From Ecdyonurus torrentis (Eukaryota > Arthropoda > Insecta > Ephemeroptera > Heptageniidae): a DNA stretch of 64,000 nt. The notes under the pieces were generated by a model. The model saw only the letters and a list, made by a program, of their open reading frames with translations, searched no databases and was not told where the DNA came from. The position numbers and the translations under genes are program-made. This document shows, one piece after another, positions 48,352 through 60,007 of this stretch. Position 1 is the stretch's first letter; each line of letters begins with the position of its first letter. Location of the stretch: the NCBI GenBank assembly GCA_949318235.1, contig OX439137.1, forward strand, positions 3,129,037 to 3,193,036, given 5' to 3'.

Positions 48352-48790
48352 TTTCCTTTCCTTTCGATTTCCTCTCCTTTCCTCTCCTCTCCTCTCCTCT
48401 CCTCTCCTCTCCTCTCCTCTCCTCTCCTCTCCTCTCCTCTCCTCTCCTCTCCTCTCCTCTCCTCTCCTCTCCTCTCCTCTCCTCTCCTCTCCTCTCCTCT
48501 CCTCTCCTCTCCTCTCCTCTCCTCTCCTCTCCTCTCCTCTCCTCTCCTCTCCTCTCCTCTCCTCTCCTCTCCTCTCCTCTCCTCTCCTCTCCTCTCCTCT
48601 CCTCTCCTCTCCTCTCCTCTCCTCTCCTCTCCTCTCCTCTCCTCTCCTCTCCTCTCCTCTCCTCTCCTCTCCTCTCCTCTCCTCTCCTCTCCTCTCCTCT
48701 CCTCTCCTTTCCTTTCCTTTCCTTTCCTTTCCTTTCCTTTCCTTTCCTTTCCTTTCCTTTCCTTTCCTTTCCTTTCCTTTCCTTTCTTTC
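48352..48790. repeat. (CTCCT)n then (CTTTC)n microsatellite, about 440 bp
   Basis: Pure CCTCT pentamers from about 48370 to 48705, then CCTTT pentamers to about 48785. A single C-to-T change per unit separates the two blocks. Confidence 0.99.
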
Positions 48791-49274
48791 TCTTTGTTTT
48801 TCTTTGCCATTTTTTGTCACAAAAATACTCAATATGTAACACAAAATTTTTTCAATTGATTTTTTAAATTAATAATTAAAAATAAACAAAACATTGCAAC
48901 CAAACACACAAAGAGAGAGAGAGAAAGCATCAATAACATTAATTTTATTTTAATTTATACTGTATACATTTTTACAAGCTTAAAAATATTTTTTTATTAA
49001 AAAATTCACAATTAATTTTCAATAAAGCTTTTACACGTAAAAATTCAAACCCTTTTCTATACAAAAATTTCGCTATCTCATATAAAAAGCATTATATTCG
49101 TATTTTATAAAGTACAACATAGGGTTTATGAATAACCTTGCATTTTTATGAGCGCGAGCGGATCTTAAATAAAATAAAATATGTTACCAAAAAAAAAAAA
49201 AAAAAAAAAAAATGTATACACTTCTCCCAATATTAGTTCGAGCGGATACAGTGTAATCAAGAACGTAAAGTCAA

Positions 49275-49435
49275 CTGTGATTGGCTAGTAGGTTTATTAA
49301 CACGCTCTCTGATTGGTTTAGCACCGCGGATACAGCTTTTGGCGGGAACTCCCTTGTTTTGGCCAGAGTGTAGTACTTTTTTTTTTACCCGTAACTATAT
49401 CTTTAAAAACAACAACAAAAAACAGTATAAAAGAA
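49275..49435 (+). promoter_or_regulatory. Promoter-like cluster: two CCAAT boxes, E2F-like site and TATA box
   Basis: ATTGG (inverted CCAAT) at 49280 and 49312 are 32 bp apart, both in TGATTGG. TTTTGGCGGGAA, an E2F consensus, is at about 49338. TATAAAAG is at about 49424. The segment is clearly GC-richer than its surroundings. No exon is recognised on either side and the start would fall in a poly-A tract, so function is only inferred. It could also be a repeat fragment. Confidence 0.35.
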
Positions 49436-49443
49436 GGAAAAAA

Positions 49444-49475
<32 letters not shown>

Positions 49476-50150
49476 GTTAAAAAAAAAAAAAAAAAAAAAA
49501 AACGCTGTGTAGACATTGGAAAAAGTAGTATATATGTAGCAGAGAAGTTCTACTTTAATCTTAGAGAATGAAGTTTATGCTCCAGTGGTTCATATCTACA
49601 CAATATACACAAAAGAAAACCTAAACTTCTCTCTTAGGACTGACTCTATCTCTCTCTGTTTTAACTTTAAATTGAAATTCCTACTTCATGTATCCAGCAC
49701 GATATATTATATCCTTAATAAATGTACAAAATCATTATTAAATTCGATGTTATAAATCTACTGTATTAACGAAGAGGGGGACCGAATTTGACCGGAAATC
49801 GTTAAAAGAGGAACTATATATATATTCACAATATTTATTTGTACATTACTTTATTTCCAGCAAAAAAAAAAAAAAAAAAAAAAAAATAGAGTAAATTTTT
49901 AAAAAAAATGTATTTTTGTTCTAAAAAAAAGTTTTGATAATATTTTTAATTTAAAAAAAAGTTTCTAATTTAACTATTATTTGCCGATAAATTTGAATTT
50001 CCACATTAAATATTTGACCGTGTTTTCACATGTTTGACGTAGCTCAACTTTTAAGTACCATTTGCTTCTTAACTTTGTGTTAATAATATAATTCACGATC
50101 GACCCTCTAGTTTGTGAGATATTAGTCGGTCACCTGCTCACTTAACAATG

Positions 50151-50360
50151 ACCACTTATATGTTAACTCAAAATGCAGGAAAAGGAAGTGCCGGAAGAGG
50201 AAACCACGTGATGGTAAAAGTGGGAGGTAGCTCAGGCCTAGCTTGCTGCTAGCACCTTTTCCCACTTTCAACGTTCTGCGCATGCGTTGTAAGTAGATAC
50301 GGAAGCGGATGTGTACGAAATCACTTAAACTCGGCTTCAAAGCAGTTGTTCCTTTATTAA
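50151..50360. mobile_element. MITE family K copy fused to another repeat
   Basis: Left arm ACCACTTATATGTTAACTCA, GGAAACCACGTGATGG. The right arm stops at TCCCACTTTCAACG and changes to a repeat (ATACGGAAGCGGATGTG) also found at 385-420. Confidence 0.72.
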
Positions 50361-50672
50361 TCAATACTGGTCAATGCTATTTACAGTTCAAGTATGGCGT
50401 CAAAGCGCAAGCTCAAATCAAAGAGTGAAACCAACTAGTGTGCCAATATTTTGTTACATTTTTTTCTAAATATTTTATATAATATATAAAAATACGCATA
50501 CATAAAAGATTTTAGGTATTGTAAGAATAATGAGCATTTTAATTGCATGTTAAAATACTACATAAAATTTTGAGCTGGAGCTAGTTTTTTTATCGATATT
50601 TTTAATCATATTATTATATGATTGACATAAAAAACATAAATAGTAAAAAAATGCTATTTATTATGTACGAAC

Positions 50673-50716
50673 CTTTCAAAGTGATTTTTTTTTCGGGATA
50701 AATATAGATGGCTCAC
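50673..50716 (-). other. Candidate isolated micro-exon
   Basis: On the minus strand a strong acceptor (CTCTTTTCTGTTGCAG|GT) is followed by 44 bp, open in one frame (VSHLYLSRKKNHFE), and a weak donor AAAG|GTTCGT. No family match. It could be a 5' UTR exon of MGAT4, 29 kb upstream, part of another gene, or chance. Confidence 0.15.
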
Positions 50717-50892
50717 CTGCAACAGAAAAGAGAAATAATATAATTAGATTATTTAATTATTATTTATTGTAAATTTAATCACATTATATTTTAACAATAA
50801 CGATCTAAGGATAAAAATTTTTAAATTAAATTAAAAAAAAAATCTTTTTTATACCAATTTATTTTTTAGGGTCAATTTTATTGCATATTCTC

Positions 50893-51032
50893 AAAGAGGG
50901 CATTGTCTGAATCGATTGCTGTGTTATTAGGTTATTTTTGATTTTTTTAAGTATTTTTAATTAAGTTTTGAAAATACACAATGGACTAAAAAAAAATCAC
51001 ACATCATTCGATTCAGGACGATGCCCTCTTTA
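50893..51032. mobile_element. Short foldback MITE
   Basis: AAAGAGGGCATTGTCTGAAT at one end and ATTCAGGACGATGCCCTCTT at the other; AT-rich middle. Confidence 0.8.
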
Positions 51033-51080
51033 TACAATATAAAAATTACTAGTTTTCCTCATTCATTTAAGATTATTATA

Positions 51081-51541
51081 GGGTGTATGCGGATGACGTC
51101 ATATTTATTGCGCTTGGGGGCCATAATGGAGTAGTGAACAACATTGCTGAGCATAGGACAAACTTTGTTTCAGGCAATTTTCTTTGGAAAATATGTTAAT
51201 TTTTTGTTAATTGCTATTTTTCTCACATACTTGAGATACTAATTCAACATATTTACAACATCAATGTTCTCAAAAATATTGCATAGTTTTTAAACTGGCA
51301 AAATGAGTTATTTTCCTATGCCACCCATGTTATTGAGTTATCCAACATGGCGTTGACTTTAACATGTTGAATTAGTATCTCAATTATGTGAGAAAAATAA
51401 CAATAACAAAACATTAATGGATTTCCCAAAGAAAATAGCCTTAAACGAAGTTCTTCCTTAAACGAAGTTCTTCCTATGCTGAGCAATGCTATTAAGTATG
51501 ACCTCTAAGCGCATTAAATATGACGTCATCCGCATACACCC
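51081..51541. mobile_element. MITE family C, two copies fused by deletion
   Basis: Starts GGGTGTATGCGGATGACGTC, runs almost to the far end (CATGGCGTTGACTTTAACAT at 51349), then jumps to mid-element GTTGAATTAGTATCTCA of a second, opposite copy. That copy finishes at ATGACGTCATCCGCATACAC followed by CC. Confidence 0.85.
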
Positions 51542-51675
51542 TATATAGAATAAATTTTACTTGGAAAAAATTTACCATAATTATTACGTAATACTGTGTG
51601 TTAAATTTTATTTTACTTGTAACCTTAAGTGAGAATTTAGTCCACATAAAAACAAAGTGTAAATAAAACTCGAGT

Positions 51676-51712
<37 letters not shown>

Positions 51713-51994
51713 CCACAAAAGTACGTATACGTATAGAGGCTACGAGCACGTTAAATATTTGTACGCTAACGCTAACTGTTTTGTCGATTTTTTGTTTCTT
51801 TATATATACGTAAAAAGTCAAAGTTCATAACATTAGCTTTCTTTCTCGTCTTACACTTTTCAGACACACACTGCAATAAGTATTTGTTTTCTCATATATC
51901 ATAATAATATATGATATGTATGTACACTGATAGAAAATACTGAAGACAAATATGTTATCTCAATTATCCTGTACAGCAAAGTTACTTTGCAACA

Positions 51995-52329
51995 TTAAAG
52001 GAATAGCACACATGAAAACATAAGCATTGACATAACAAAACACATGATGGGACTTACATGAATAACACCAATTAATCTCAAAGCCCAACACGTAACAGTG
52101 ATCAGAAAATTTTGATTTATGCAACCCGCACAACATTTTTATACTAGCTTTTGCCTGATTTGACGTCATAAACAGAAATATTCACGCAAATTGCATACTT
52201 TACAGTTTTTGCACGCTCTCTTGTTGGGCCACATTTACATTCTGGTAAAAATTATCATCAGTTTTGTAAATCACATTTTGTGTTTATGATTAAAAAGCAC
52301 ATGTTGTTTTATGTGGTCTATGGCTTTAA
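51995..52329. mobile_element. MITE family D, copy 52.0 kb
   Basis: TTAA-bounded 335-bp copy; ends AAGGAATAGCACACATG and GTGGTCTATGGCTTTAA, with TTTGACGTCATAAACAG inside. Confidence 0.9.
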
Positions 52330-52649
52330 TTAATGACGGTCCGCTTCATGATTATATATGTTATTTTACTACATAAGTAAAGCAGTAGACGTCCAACAAT
52401 AACAATATTATGTAGTACGGTCATTTTTAATAAACAGTGAATTTCTATTGGCATATGGAAATAATATGTACATATTTTAAATAGAGTTTTGCGTCCACTG
52501 AAATCTATACATCTTATTGCATTGAATGGCCGCAAGACAATTGAATGATATTTTTAAGTAAAATTGTACAAGTGCCTTACTACATGTTTAACTAAACCAT
52601 GTTTATCAGCATAATTTATGATTTTTGTTTTCGTGTTTTGAAAAATCTT

Positions 52650-52686
<37 letters not shown>

Positions 52687-53178
52687 GTCAAAAATATTGC
52701 AATAACAAAATTCTCTCTCTCTCTACACACATACACACACACGATATATATTCTTTAACTATATAATCTATACGCTCTACAAAATAACGTCTGCTTGACA
52801 GTGTGCACAATATCTCGTGTGCCTTTTCTTTGCGACTTACAAGATTCAGTATATTATACAGTTTTTATTTGGTAAATATAAAATGTTAGGAATTCAAAAG
52901 GTTTTTCCGTCTATGAAAGCAGAGAGCAAACTCATGGTGGGTCTTAGACCAAAATCTTTTTGTTATACAATTTTCATTGCTTTCAACACAAACCTTTTTA
53001 TATATATACTCAGAAAACAAATGTTTACTTACAACGCACAAATATTGACAGCGTGCATTAGAAAAACTTTGATTGTGCGTCAAATCATTTAAATCAAAGT
53101 ATTTTCATTAAATTTTCAATCTTGTAGAGGCAAGTATGATGAGTATAAAAGGTACATGGATTTTCCGTAAACATTGGA

Positions 53179-53390
53179 GTACAGTTTCAGACAAATGAAA
53201 AGTAACCATTTAAACTTGCTGCTTTTTTTGTGCGCCTCACCTGAGCAGCTCACCTGATAGATAACGCTACACCTGATGGCGTGCCAAAATACGTTAATAT
53301 TACGTAACAATATCGTTTCCACATAAAATTTGAAGCGTGCAAAATAGTAACATGCTTAAATGGTTTCCTTTCATTTGTCTGAAACTGTAC
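53179..53390. mobile_element. Foldback element X
   Basis: 212 bp; ends GTACAGTTTCAGACAAATGA and the inverse TCATTTGTCTGAAACTGTAC. The centre holds four CACCTG motifs. Confidence 0.85.
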
Positions 53391-53481
53391 ACATGCTGTA
53401 CACTCTCTAGTCTCTACCCATTATGTTAGTAGACAGAACCCATGAACTAGTAGTGAGCAATGAAAATGCAGGTAGCGACTG

Positions 53482-53660
53482 CGCATTTTGTTCGTCTTTT
53501 CTGAATTTGCCCGCTCCCGAAGATATAAGATATATTCCCGGTAAAAGTTCCAACTAAAAAAAAAAAAAAAAAAAAAAAAATTGCCATCAAAACGTGAAAA
53601 ATACTGGAAATAAATAATTAAATCTTGCAGATGACGGACGAAATGCGCAGCCACGCGCAA
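53482..53660. mobile_element. Foldback remnant next to element X
   Basis: GCGACTGCGCATTTTGTTCGTC pairs with GACGGACGAAATGCGCAGCC, given here as the two arms. An A25 run lies between. Confidence 0.65.
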
Positions 53661-53778
53661 TAGCTACAGTTTCATTGGTATATATAGTAAGTAAACATTC
53701 ACTGATAAAGAATAATATTTTAAATTTGCAATCTCTGGATAATTTTATGCAATTTTGGATAATTTTAGGTGCTCTCTC

Positions 53779-54114
53779 TTAAGGCGGGAAATCAGCTACT
53801 GCGGGATTTGACTAAAAAGTTGTAAAGGAGGAAAAATCTGAAATTTAACACACTGCTAGATTAGGGTACGATAACTTAAAAAATGTAAAAATTTTGGAGG
53901 GTAACCATGCTAGATTTTGAATTATGATTTTTTGAAGTTTTATTCCCATAAGAGCCCATGTTAATTTCAATTACTAATTTTTCTCTTATCTGATGGTCGC
54001 GGGTGCTGAATTTTTATCAAGGGTAGCTGTTACCATTAAATTTAAGATGCCATAAAAATTAAGAACTTTCCTTTCTAGATTTTGAGATACAAGCGAACTG
54101 AAGAGAACCCTTAA
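53779..54114. mobile_element. MITE family R, single unit
   Basis: TTAAGGCGGGAAATCAGCTA to AAGAGAACCCTTAA, 336 bp, collinear with the 46.4-kb unit. Confidence 0.9.
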
Positions 54115-54515
54115 TAATGAATTAGTATTTGATGCATAAAGATGGAACACGAAATATTTGATGAGAATTAGGTTTCAAATACAAGCCTGTACTACTCTGT
54201 ATTCTGAGTGTATGCCATATTACTATAATGCTAAACAAAATTTTTATTTTACAATTTTCAAGTGTTACATTTTTTTTTTTTATATATTTTTCAATCATGG
54301 ATTATCGACTTTAATACAATATCGATAGTTTAATAACACGGAAAAAGAATGTTAGGCATTTTACAGTACACACCACATTTTACCATACTAACTCAGTGCG
54401 TATTTCTCTCATATAACAATAACATTGCAAATTTAGCGCGAGTATTTGAAAATTAAAAAATATTATCACAATCATGTGTACATCATAGTTTTTATTTACA
54501 ATGTTGTAAAATATA

Positions 54516-54757
54516 GACCTTTTGTACATCTCTGCGCTCTGTTGCCATGTTTGTGGTGACTAATGCATTATCCAGCATAGGAGAAACTCCATTTTCTTCA
54601 TTTTTTTGCATAAATACAAGTTAATTTGAACTGAAAGTATTTTTCTCATATTGTTCTAGCTTATTAGAACCTAGAAATAAGATTTAGATTGAAGTTTAAA
54701 GCTTACTAGTTTGCTACTAAAAAAAAAAAAAAAACGTTTTTTCCTATGCTGGCCATA
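54516..54757. mobile_element. MITE family C' copy, right end lost
   Basis: Starts GACCTTTTGTACATCTCTGC after TATA and follows the 42.4-kb copy to CCTATGCTGGCCATAGG, where a D fragment begins. Confidence 0.8.
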
Positions 54758-54761
54758 GGAT

Positions 54762-54905
54762 AAACTCGAAATGGGATCTGCAAAACTGATGACAATTTTT
54801 TACCAGAATGTTAATGTAGCCCTTGAGAGAGTGTGAAAATACTGTTAAGTATGCAATTGCGTGACTATTCATGTTTATGACGTCATGAACCATGAGAGCA
54901 CCATT
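54762..54905. mobile_element. MITE family D fragment fused to a C' fragment
   Basis: Starts inside D (AAACTCGAAATGGGATCTGC) immediately after a truncated C'-type element and stops after ATGACGTCATGAACCATG. Confidence 0.75.
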
Positions 54906-55659
54906 TAAAGCAAAGGTTAAATATGTTTTAATAATAATAATATTGTGATTGTAATTGTACAATCTTTCATGGGCTATACAGAAGAGAAGCTAATACCCCA
55001 TGAGGTTACTGGAAAAGACTCTGAGAATCCATACACATTTTGTGTCCAGTCAACCTTGGTTGCAAATTGTTTTTGTGTTATCTAGGGCTCTTATATTTAC
55101 CTAGTCTACAGCAAGTTTAGTTATAGGTGATGATGAATGGATAGGCAGGAAATATGAGTGAAATGGTGAACCGTCCCGAGATTCTCTCTATTGCGTGATG
55201 TAGGGTCACTACTGCCTACATCAGGACGATCGGAGACATGCATACACACAGGCATACTTTTTTTTTGTTTTGTATAAGAACATTATGAGGCATTAATGTA
55301 AATATTTAGCAAAGTATTTAAGTTATAAATTATTAAATTTAATCTCTTCATTACTTAATTACAAGTTACTTTAATTAGGGTGAGCATTTAGCATCTTCCT
55401 AAAGTTGAAACATGAGTTTGTTTATGTATTTATGTTTATAATATTTACGTATTGCGAGAGAAAGTATAAGAAAATTTTTATTTTAAAATTTGTCTTAAGT
55501 ATCCTGTCAGTTATGCAACATGTTGGACACATTTAAGTCCTATAGCACATAATAATGACGATAAAGTCTATTATTTTTTTATTTATTTTTAAAAGTTGTC
55601 GATAAGTAAATTTCTTGACTGGAATTGGGGTTGGTGTAGCACAATAACACAATATGGCA

Positions 55660-55660
<1 letters not shown>
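54906..55660. other. No gene seen; possible old retroposon debris
   Basis: 55090-55250 is GC-richer (GGTGAACCGTCCCGAGATTC, GTAGGGTCACTACTGCCTAC) and may be a decayed SINE or LINE piece. I could not place it. The rest is AT-rich. Confidence 0.4.
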
Positions 55661-55713
<53 letters not shown>

Positions 55714-55730
55714 CCGATAAGGCAATGTTG

Positions 55731-56103
55731 TTAAAGCCCTTGTCAGCTTACTTTTTTATCATTTAGAATACTAGATTGATAATTACCATACCTTATTATC
55801 CATGATATAGACACCAACACGTTGATTTTGTATTTATTTTCATTTCAATGGTTATTTCACGTATCTGACGTCACAATGTACCAATGGAGCCGTGATAGGG
55901 CTAAAGAACTTTAGTGAGTGGCTTAAATTAATCACGTGACGAGAGCTGTAACTGTGATTGGCGGTGGTACATTGTGACGTCTGGTATGTGAAATAACCGT
56001 CAAAATGAAAATAAATACAAAATCAAGGTTGGTGTCTAATTCATGGATAATAAGGTATGGTAATTATCAATCTTGTATTCTAAATGATAAAAAATTAAGT
56101 TAA
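55731..56103. mobile_element. MITE family G, copy 55.7 kb
   Basis: Left end TTAAAGCCCTTGTCAGCTTA is intact. The right arm runs to AATGATAAAAAATTAAGTTA and then meets an A-rich tract in place of its terminus. A poly-A run of about 50 lies just before its left end. Confidence 0.87.
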
Positions 56104-56171
56104 AAAAAAAAAAAAAAAAAAAAAAAACTTAGAAAAAAACAAAATAAACAAGACTGACTTTAAGACAAAAC

Positions 56172-56257
56172 TAACAAACAAACAAACAAACAAACAAACA
56201 AACAAACAAACAAACAAACAAACAAACAAACAAACAAACAAACAAACAAACAAACAA
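56172..56257. repeat. (AAAC)n microsatellite
   Basis: About 21 units of CAAA. Confidence 0.97.
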
Positions 56258-56899
56258 CCACAACAGAACAAAAAGCAACAACAAAAGAAGAAGATGCAAT
56301 TCGATTATTTCAAGCTAAAGCAAAGAAATAATATTTTCAAAGTTAAAAAGACGCAACTTTAAAAAGATTTAATGTTTAAATTAACATAAGATCGCAGTTT
56401 AAAAAAGTTAATTATATAAAAAGTAAGGCTGCATGTTTAGGGTTAATACTAAAGCTATATAAAGTTGCAGTTAATGATTAATAACTTTTTGCACTGGACG
56501 TTAATGATAAAGAAAAAAAACACAAAAGCCCGCTCTTCAAAATGTCAACGAATATAATGTGCTGGATTTTGTGTGTGTGTGTGTATGTGTGTGTGGGTAA
56601 ACTTTTTAAAGAGTCAGTAAGGGAGAAAATGTACCGCGACTTAAAAATTATAATCAATGTTATGTAAATTAGGGTTTAAATTCTTTAGATGGTAATTTTT
56701 AAACATACACAGGGTAAATTATCTAGCGCTCATGCACACGGAAAGAATAAATTACGTTATATTTAATGCTGTATTTATATAATTTTGGACTTGCACTTGT
56801 ATTTAAGAGATGCCATTTTGATGGTTAGAAATACACAGGCTTGCATATAGGAAAAACATAATTTTAATTTTTTTTAAATTTATCAAACTAAGATTCAAA
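56258..56899. other. No gene seen
   Basis: AT-rich sequence with a short GT tract at 56570. Nothing recognised. Confidence 0.55.
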
Positions 56900-57517
56900 C
56901 AAGCTAAAAATTGATGTACTATACTTTAGTTACGAATACTAACTTATTTAAAGGCGTAGAACACCTTGAACAAAAAAGTTGCGTAACATTCTAATAAACC
57001 TGAAAATCAACGTTGATTTGGCCGGAGTCATTGATTTCTAATTTATTTTCCATTCACAAAATGACACTGGCGGTCACTGACGTCACAGCTCGCTCGGTTT
57101 ACGCGCGCGTGGACTAGTGAGCTGTGACGTCAGTGACGGCCAGTGTAATTTTTTGAATGGAAAATAAATTAGAAATCAATGACTCCGGCCACATCAATGT
57201 TGAATTTCAGGTTTATTAGGATATTACGTAACTTTTTTGTTCAAGCAGGTGTTCTACGTTTTTAAGATAATCACTTTTAAGTTATTATGAGTATAGCTAA
57301 AATAATGCATTTTAGCAAGTTATTAAAAATAGCTAATTTAAGTGGTTTTAAAGGTATTTTAAGTTATTCTAAAATTTTTTAAGCTATTTTAAGTTAAATT
57401 AGCTATTGTTAATTATATTTACTAAAATGCATTATTTTAACTATACTCATAATAACTTAAAAGTGATTATCTTAAAAAATTTAGTATTCATAGTAATGCA
57501 CCAATTGTTAGAGTGTA
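56900..57517. mobile_element. MITE family I interrupted by MITE A
   Basis: The left end (GCTAAAAATTGATGTACTAT, GTTACGAATACTAACTTATT) is cut at 56948 by family A. It continues GATAATCACTTTTAAGTTAT to CACCAATTGTTAGAGTGT. Confidence 0.87.
56948..57265. mobile_element. MITE family A, copy 5 (nested in family I)
   Basis: 318-bp TTAA-bounded foldback inserted in a family I element. The I copy at 60.2 kb reads ACTTATTTAAGATATT at the same place with a single TTAA. Its centre has TGACGTCA on both arms. Confidence 0.92.
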
Positions 57518-58011
57518 TACTTTCATACAAGAGGGTACAAATTTGGAAGAACCGACCCAATATATATAACTAACTACCCCCCCCTACTTTTCCTCCAAAC
57601 CAAACCACATACAAAGAGACAGCTAGGGCGATCTCATGAGATAAAAAACAACGACAACCAAGGGGTTGCTGCTGATGCTCTTTTGTTTGTCGACTAACAA
57701 AAAAAGTGAACCACAAGGGTTATTTTTTTATACATAAACATAACTTCACGCACTGCTCTGTAATATAATATCGAGTTTAATTTATCGCAATGTTAATAGA
57801 ATGTATTTTAATATACTACATGCAGATAATGTCACGTGGATGGCAAGATAATGCTAAAATTATAACTCGACTATTAACTCAAACTTTTTACTTTTTATTG
57901 TTAAGGGTGTAGTTAAAAGGGTCATATTTCTGATATTGAAGAGTTTTTGACATACCCTACTTTTTAGGTTTTAGTTGAGAGTCATTGACATAATGTTATT
58001 ATTAAAGGAAT

Positions 58012-58344
58012 AGACCAGAGAAAAAAATAAGCATTTATATCACAAAACACTTGTTGGGATTTACATAAATAACATTATTTTGTCTCAAAAACCAACAGTA
58101 GCCCCGTAGCAGTGATCAGAAAATTCAATTTATGCAACCCGCACAACATTTTTATACTAATTTTTGCATGTTTCTGACGTCATAAACATGAAATTTCACG
58201 CAAATTGCATACTTTATAGTTTTTTCACGCTCTCTCGTGGGGCTACATAAACATTCTGGTAAAAATTGTCATCAGTTTTGAAGATCCCATTTCGTGTTTA
58301 TTCATTAAAAAACACATGTTGTTTTATGTGGTCTATGGCTTTAA
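58012..58344. mobile_element. MITE family D, copy 58.0 kb
   Basis: TTAA-bounded 333-bp full-length copy; ends AAGGAATAGACCAGAG and GTGGTCTATGGCTTTAA. Confidence 0.92.
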
Positions 58345-58354
58345 GTATTTTATA

Positions 58355-58494
58355 GGTTGTATGCATTTCTGTTAAAGTCGATGCCATGTTGGATCACTCA
58401 ATAACATAGGAAAATAATTCATTTTGGCAGTTTAAAAACACTATGTAATATTTTTGAGAGCATTGATGCTGTAAATATGTGGAATTAGTATCTA
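58355..58494. mobile_element. MITE family C, right half lost
   Basis: Starts GGTTGTATGCATTTCTG after TATA. It breaks at GGAATTAGTATCT, where a partial D copy begins. Confidence 0.82.
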
Positions 58495-58753
58495 AAAACC
58501 CAGCAGCAAAACGTAGCAGTGATCAGAAAATTTCGATTAATGCAACCCGCACAATATTTTTTTAAATAATTTTTGCAAGTTTCTAACGTCAAAAACACGA
58601 ATAGTCAATCAAATTGCATTCTTTACAGTATTTTCACGCTCTCTCGTGGGGCTACAGTAACATTCTGGTAAAAATTGCCATCAGTTTTGTAGATCTCATT
58701 TTGTGTTTATTCATTAAAATGCACATGTTGTTTTATGTGGTCTATGGTTTTAA
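58495..58753. mobile_element. MITE family D, 5'-deleted copy
   Basis: Begins within the CCCAGCAGC..AACGTAGCAGTGATCAG block, directly fused to a broken family C copy. It ends TCTATGGTTTTAA at a TTAA that is also the left boundary of element H. Confidence 0.85.
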
Positions 58754-59390
58754 AGAGAAAGTTCAGTGGTTACAACATATGGCTGTTTCAATGTTAGATA
58801 ATGAAATGAACTGTTCATTGACTCACATATGATGACCCAACGCCCTTCCGTAGCCCCTTAAACATGTGTTCATCCTGCAAGATATGCAACCCTCTACAAC
58901 ATAATCTATAGGGTGTATGCGGATGACGTCATATTTATTGCGCTTTGAGGCCATACTGGAGTAGTGTATAACATTGCTCAGCATAGGACAAACTTCATTT
59001 AAGCCAATTTTCTTTGGGAAATCGTTTAATTTTTTGTTATCGCTTATTTTCTCACATACTTGAGATACTAATTCAACATATTTACAACATCAATGCTCTC
59101 AAAAATATTGCATAGTGTTTTTAAACTGGCAAAATGATTTTTTTCCCTATGTCACCCATGTTATTGAGTTATCCAACATGGCGTCGACTTTAACATGAAT
59201 GCATAGACCCTATAGAAAAGCCGTAACTATGGCGTAAAAGATACGGGACGGGTTACATATTTCGCAGGATGATCACGAGTTTGCGGGGCTACGGAAGGGC
59301 TTTGGGTCATCATATGTGAGTTTATGAACAGTTCTTCTCATTATCTAACATTGAAGAAGGCATATTGTAACCCCTGAACTTCTTCTTTAA
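58750..59390. mobile_element. Element H: TTAA-bounded foldback interrupted by MITE C
   Basis: Left arm 58754-58905 and right arm about 59235-59386 are inverted copies: TTCAGTGGTTACAACATATG and GATGACCCAACGCCCTTCC versus their complements. Both outer boundaries are TTAA. The C element at 58911-59210 sits near the centre. Confidence 0.85.
58911..59210. mobile_element. MITE family C, nested in element H
   Basis: Full-length 300-bp copy flanked by TATA on the left and TATAG on the right. It splits the two inverted arms of element H. Confidence 0.9.
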
Positions 59391-59787
59391 GCCTTTAGCA
59401 TTTTCAAACCTTCTTCTTATAGCATTAAAAAAAGGAAGGAAAACGACTTCATATAGACGTAAAAAAATAAATTAAAATGCAAGTGATACTTAGATACACT
59501 TTAACGTATAATTTATCTTAATAATATTTCAAAACAGTAAAAAATATGACAAAATTTATTTTACCAGTAACACCTATACTCAGTTATAATATATAGACAA
59601 TAAAAATCCAATCAAAGTTTATAAAAAAAACTAAAAAAAAAAAAAACTTGCTATTTAAGGCTTAATAATAAAATAGATAGTCTATAAGAAAAGAGATTTA
59701 GAATGAAAAGCAGCAATTTAATATTTGCTTTATAGAAGAAGTCTTGAGGCGATATTTTCTTCAAAAGACGTTAAACCACATGACTAC

Positions 59788-59846
<59 letters not shown>

Positions 59847-59974
59847 CGAACGTACAGTACATATATGTACTTTTCTTTAGAGTTCAAAAGACTTATATAT
59901 AAGTTAGAGTAAGTAAAGTTCATATGAAGCAAAAAGCCACTCGAATCTTTCATCTCTGTTTACACAGGTTAAAG

Positions 59975-60007
<33 letters not shown>

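Noticed and set aside
48295..48844. Three overlapping frames of about 170 codons
   Set aside because: Pentanucleotide microsatellite read in all frames; no splice or family support.
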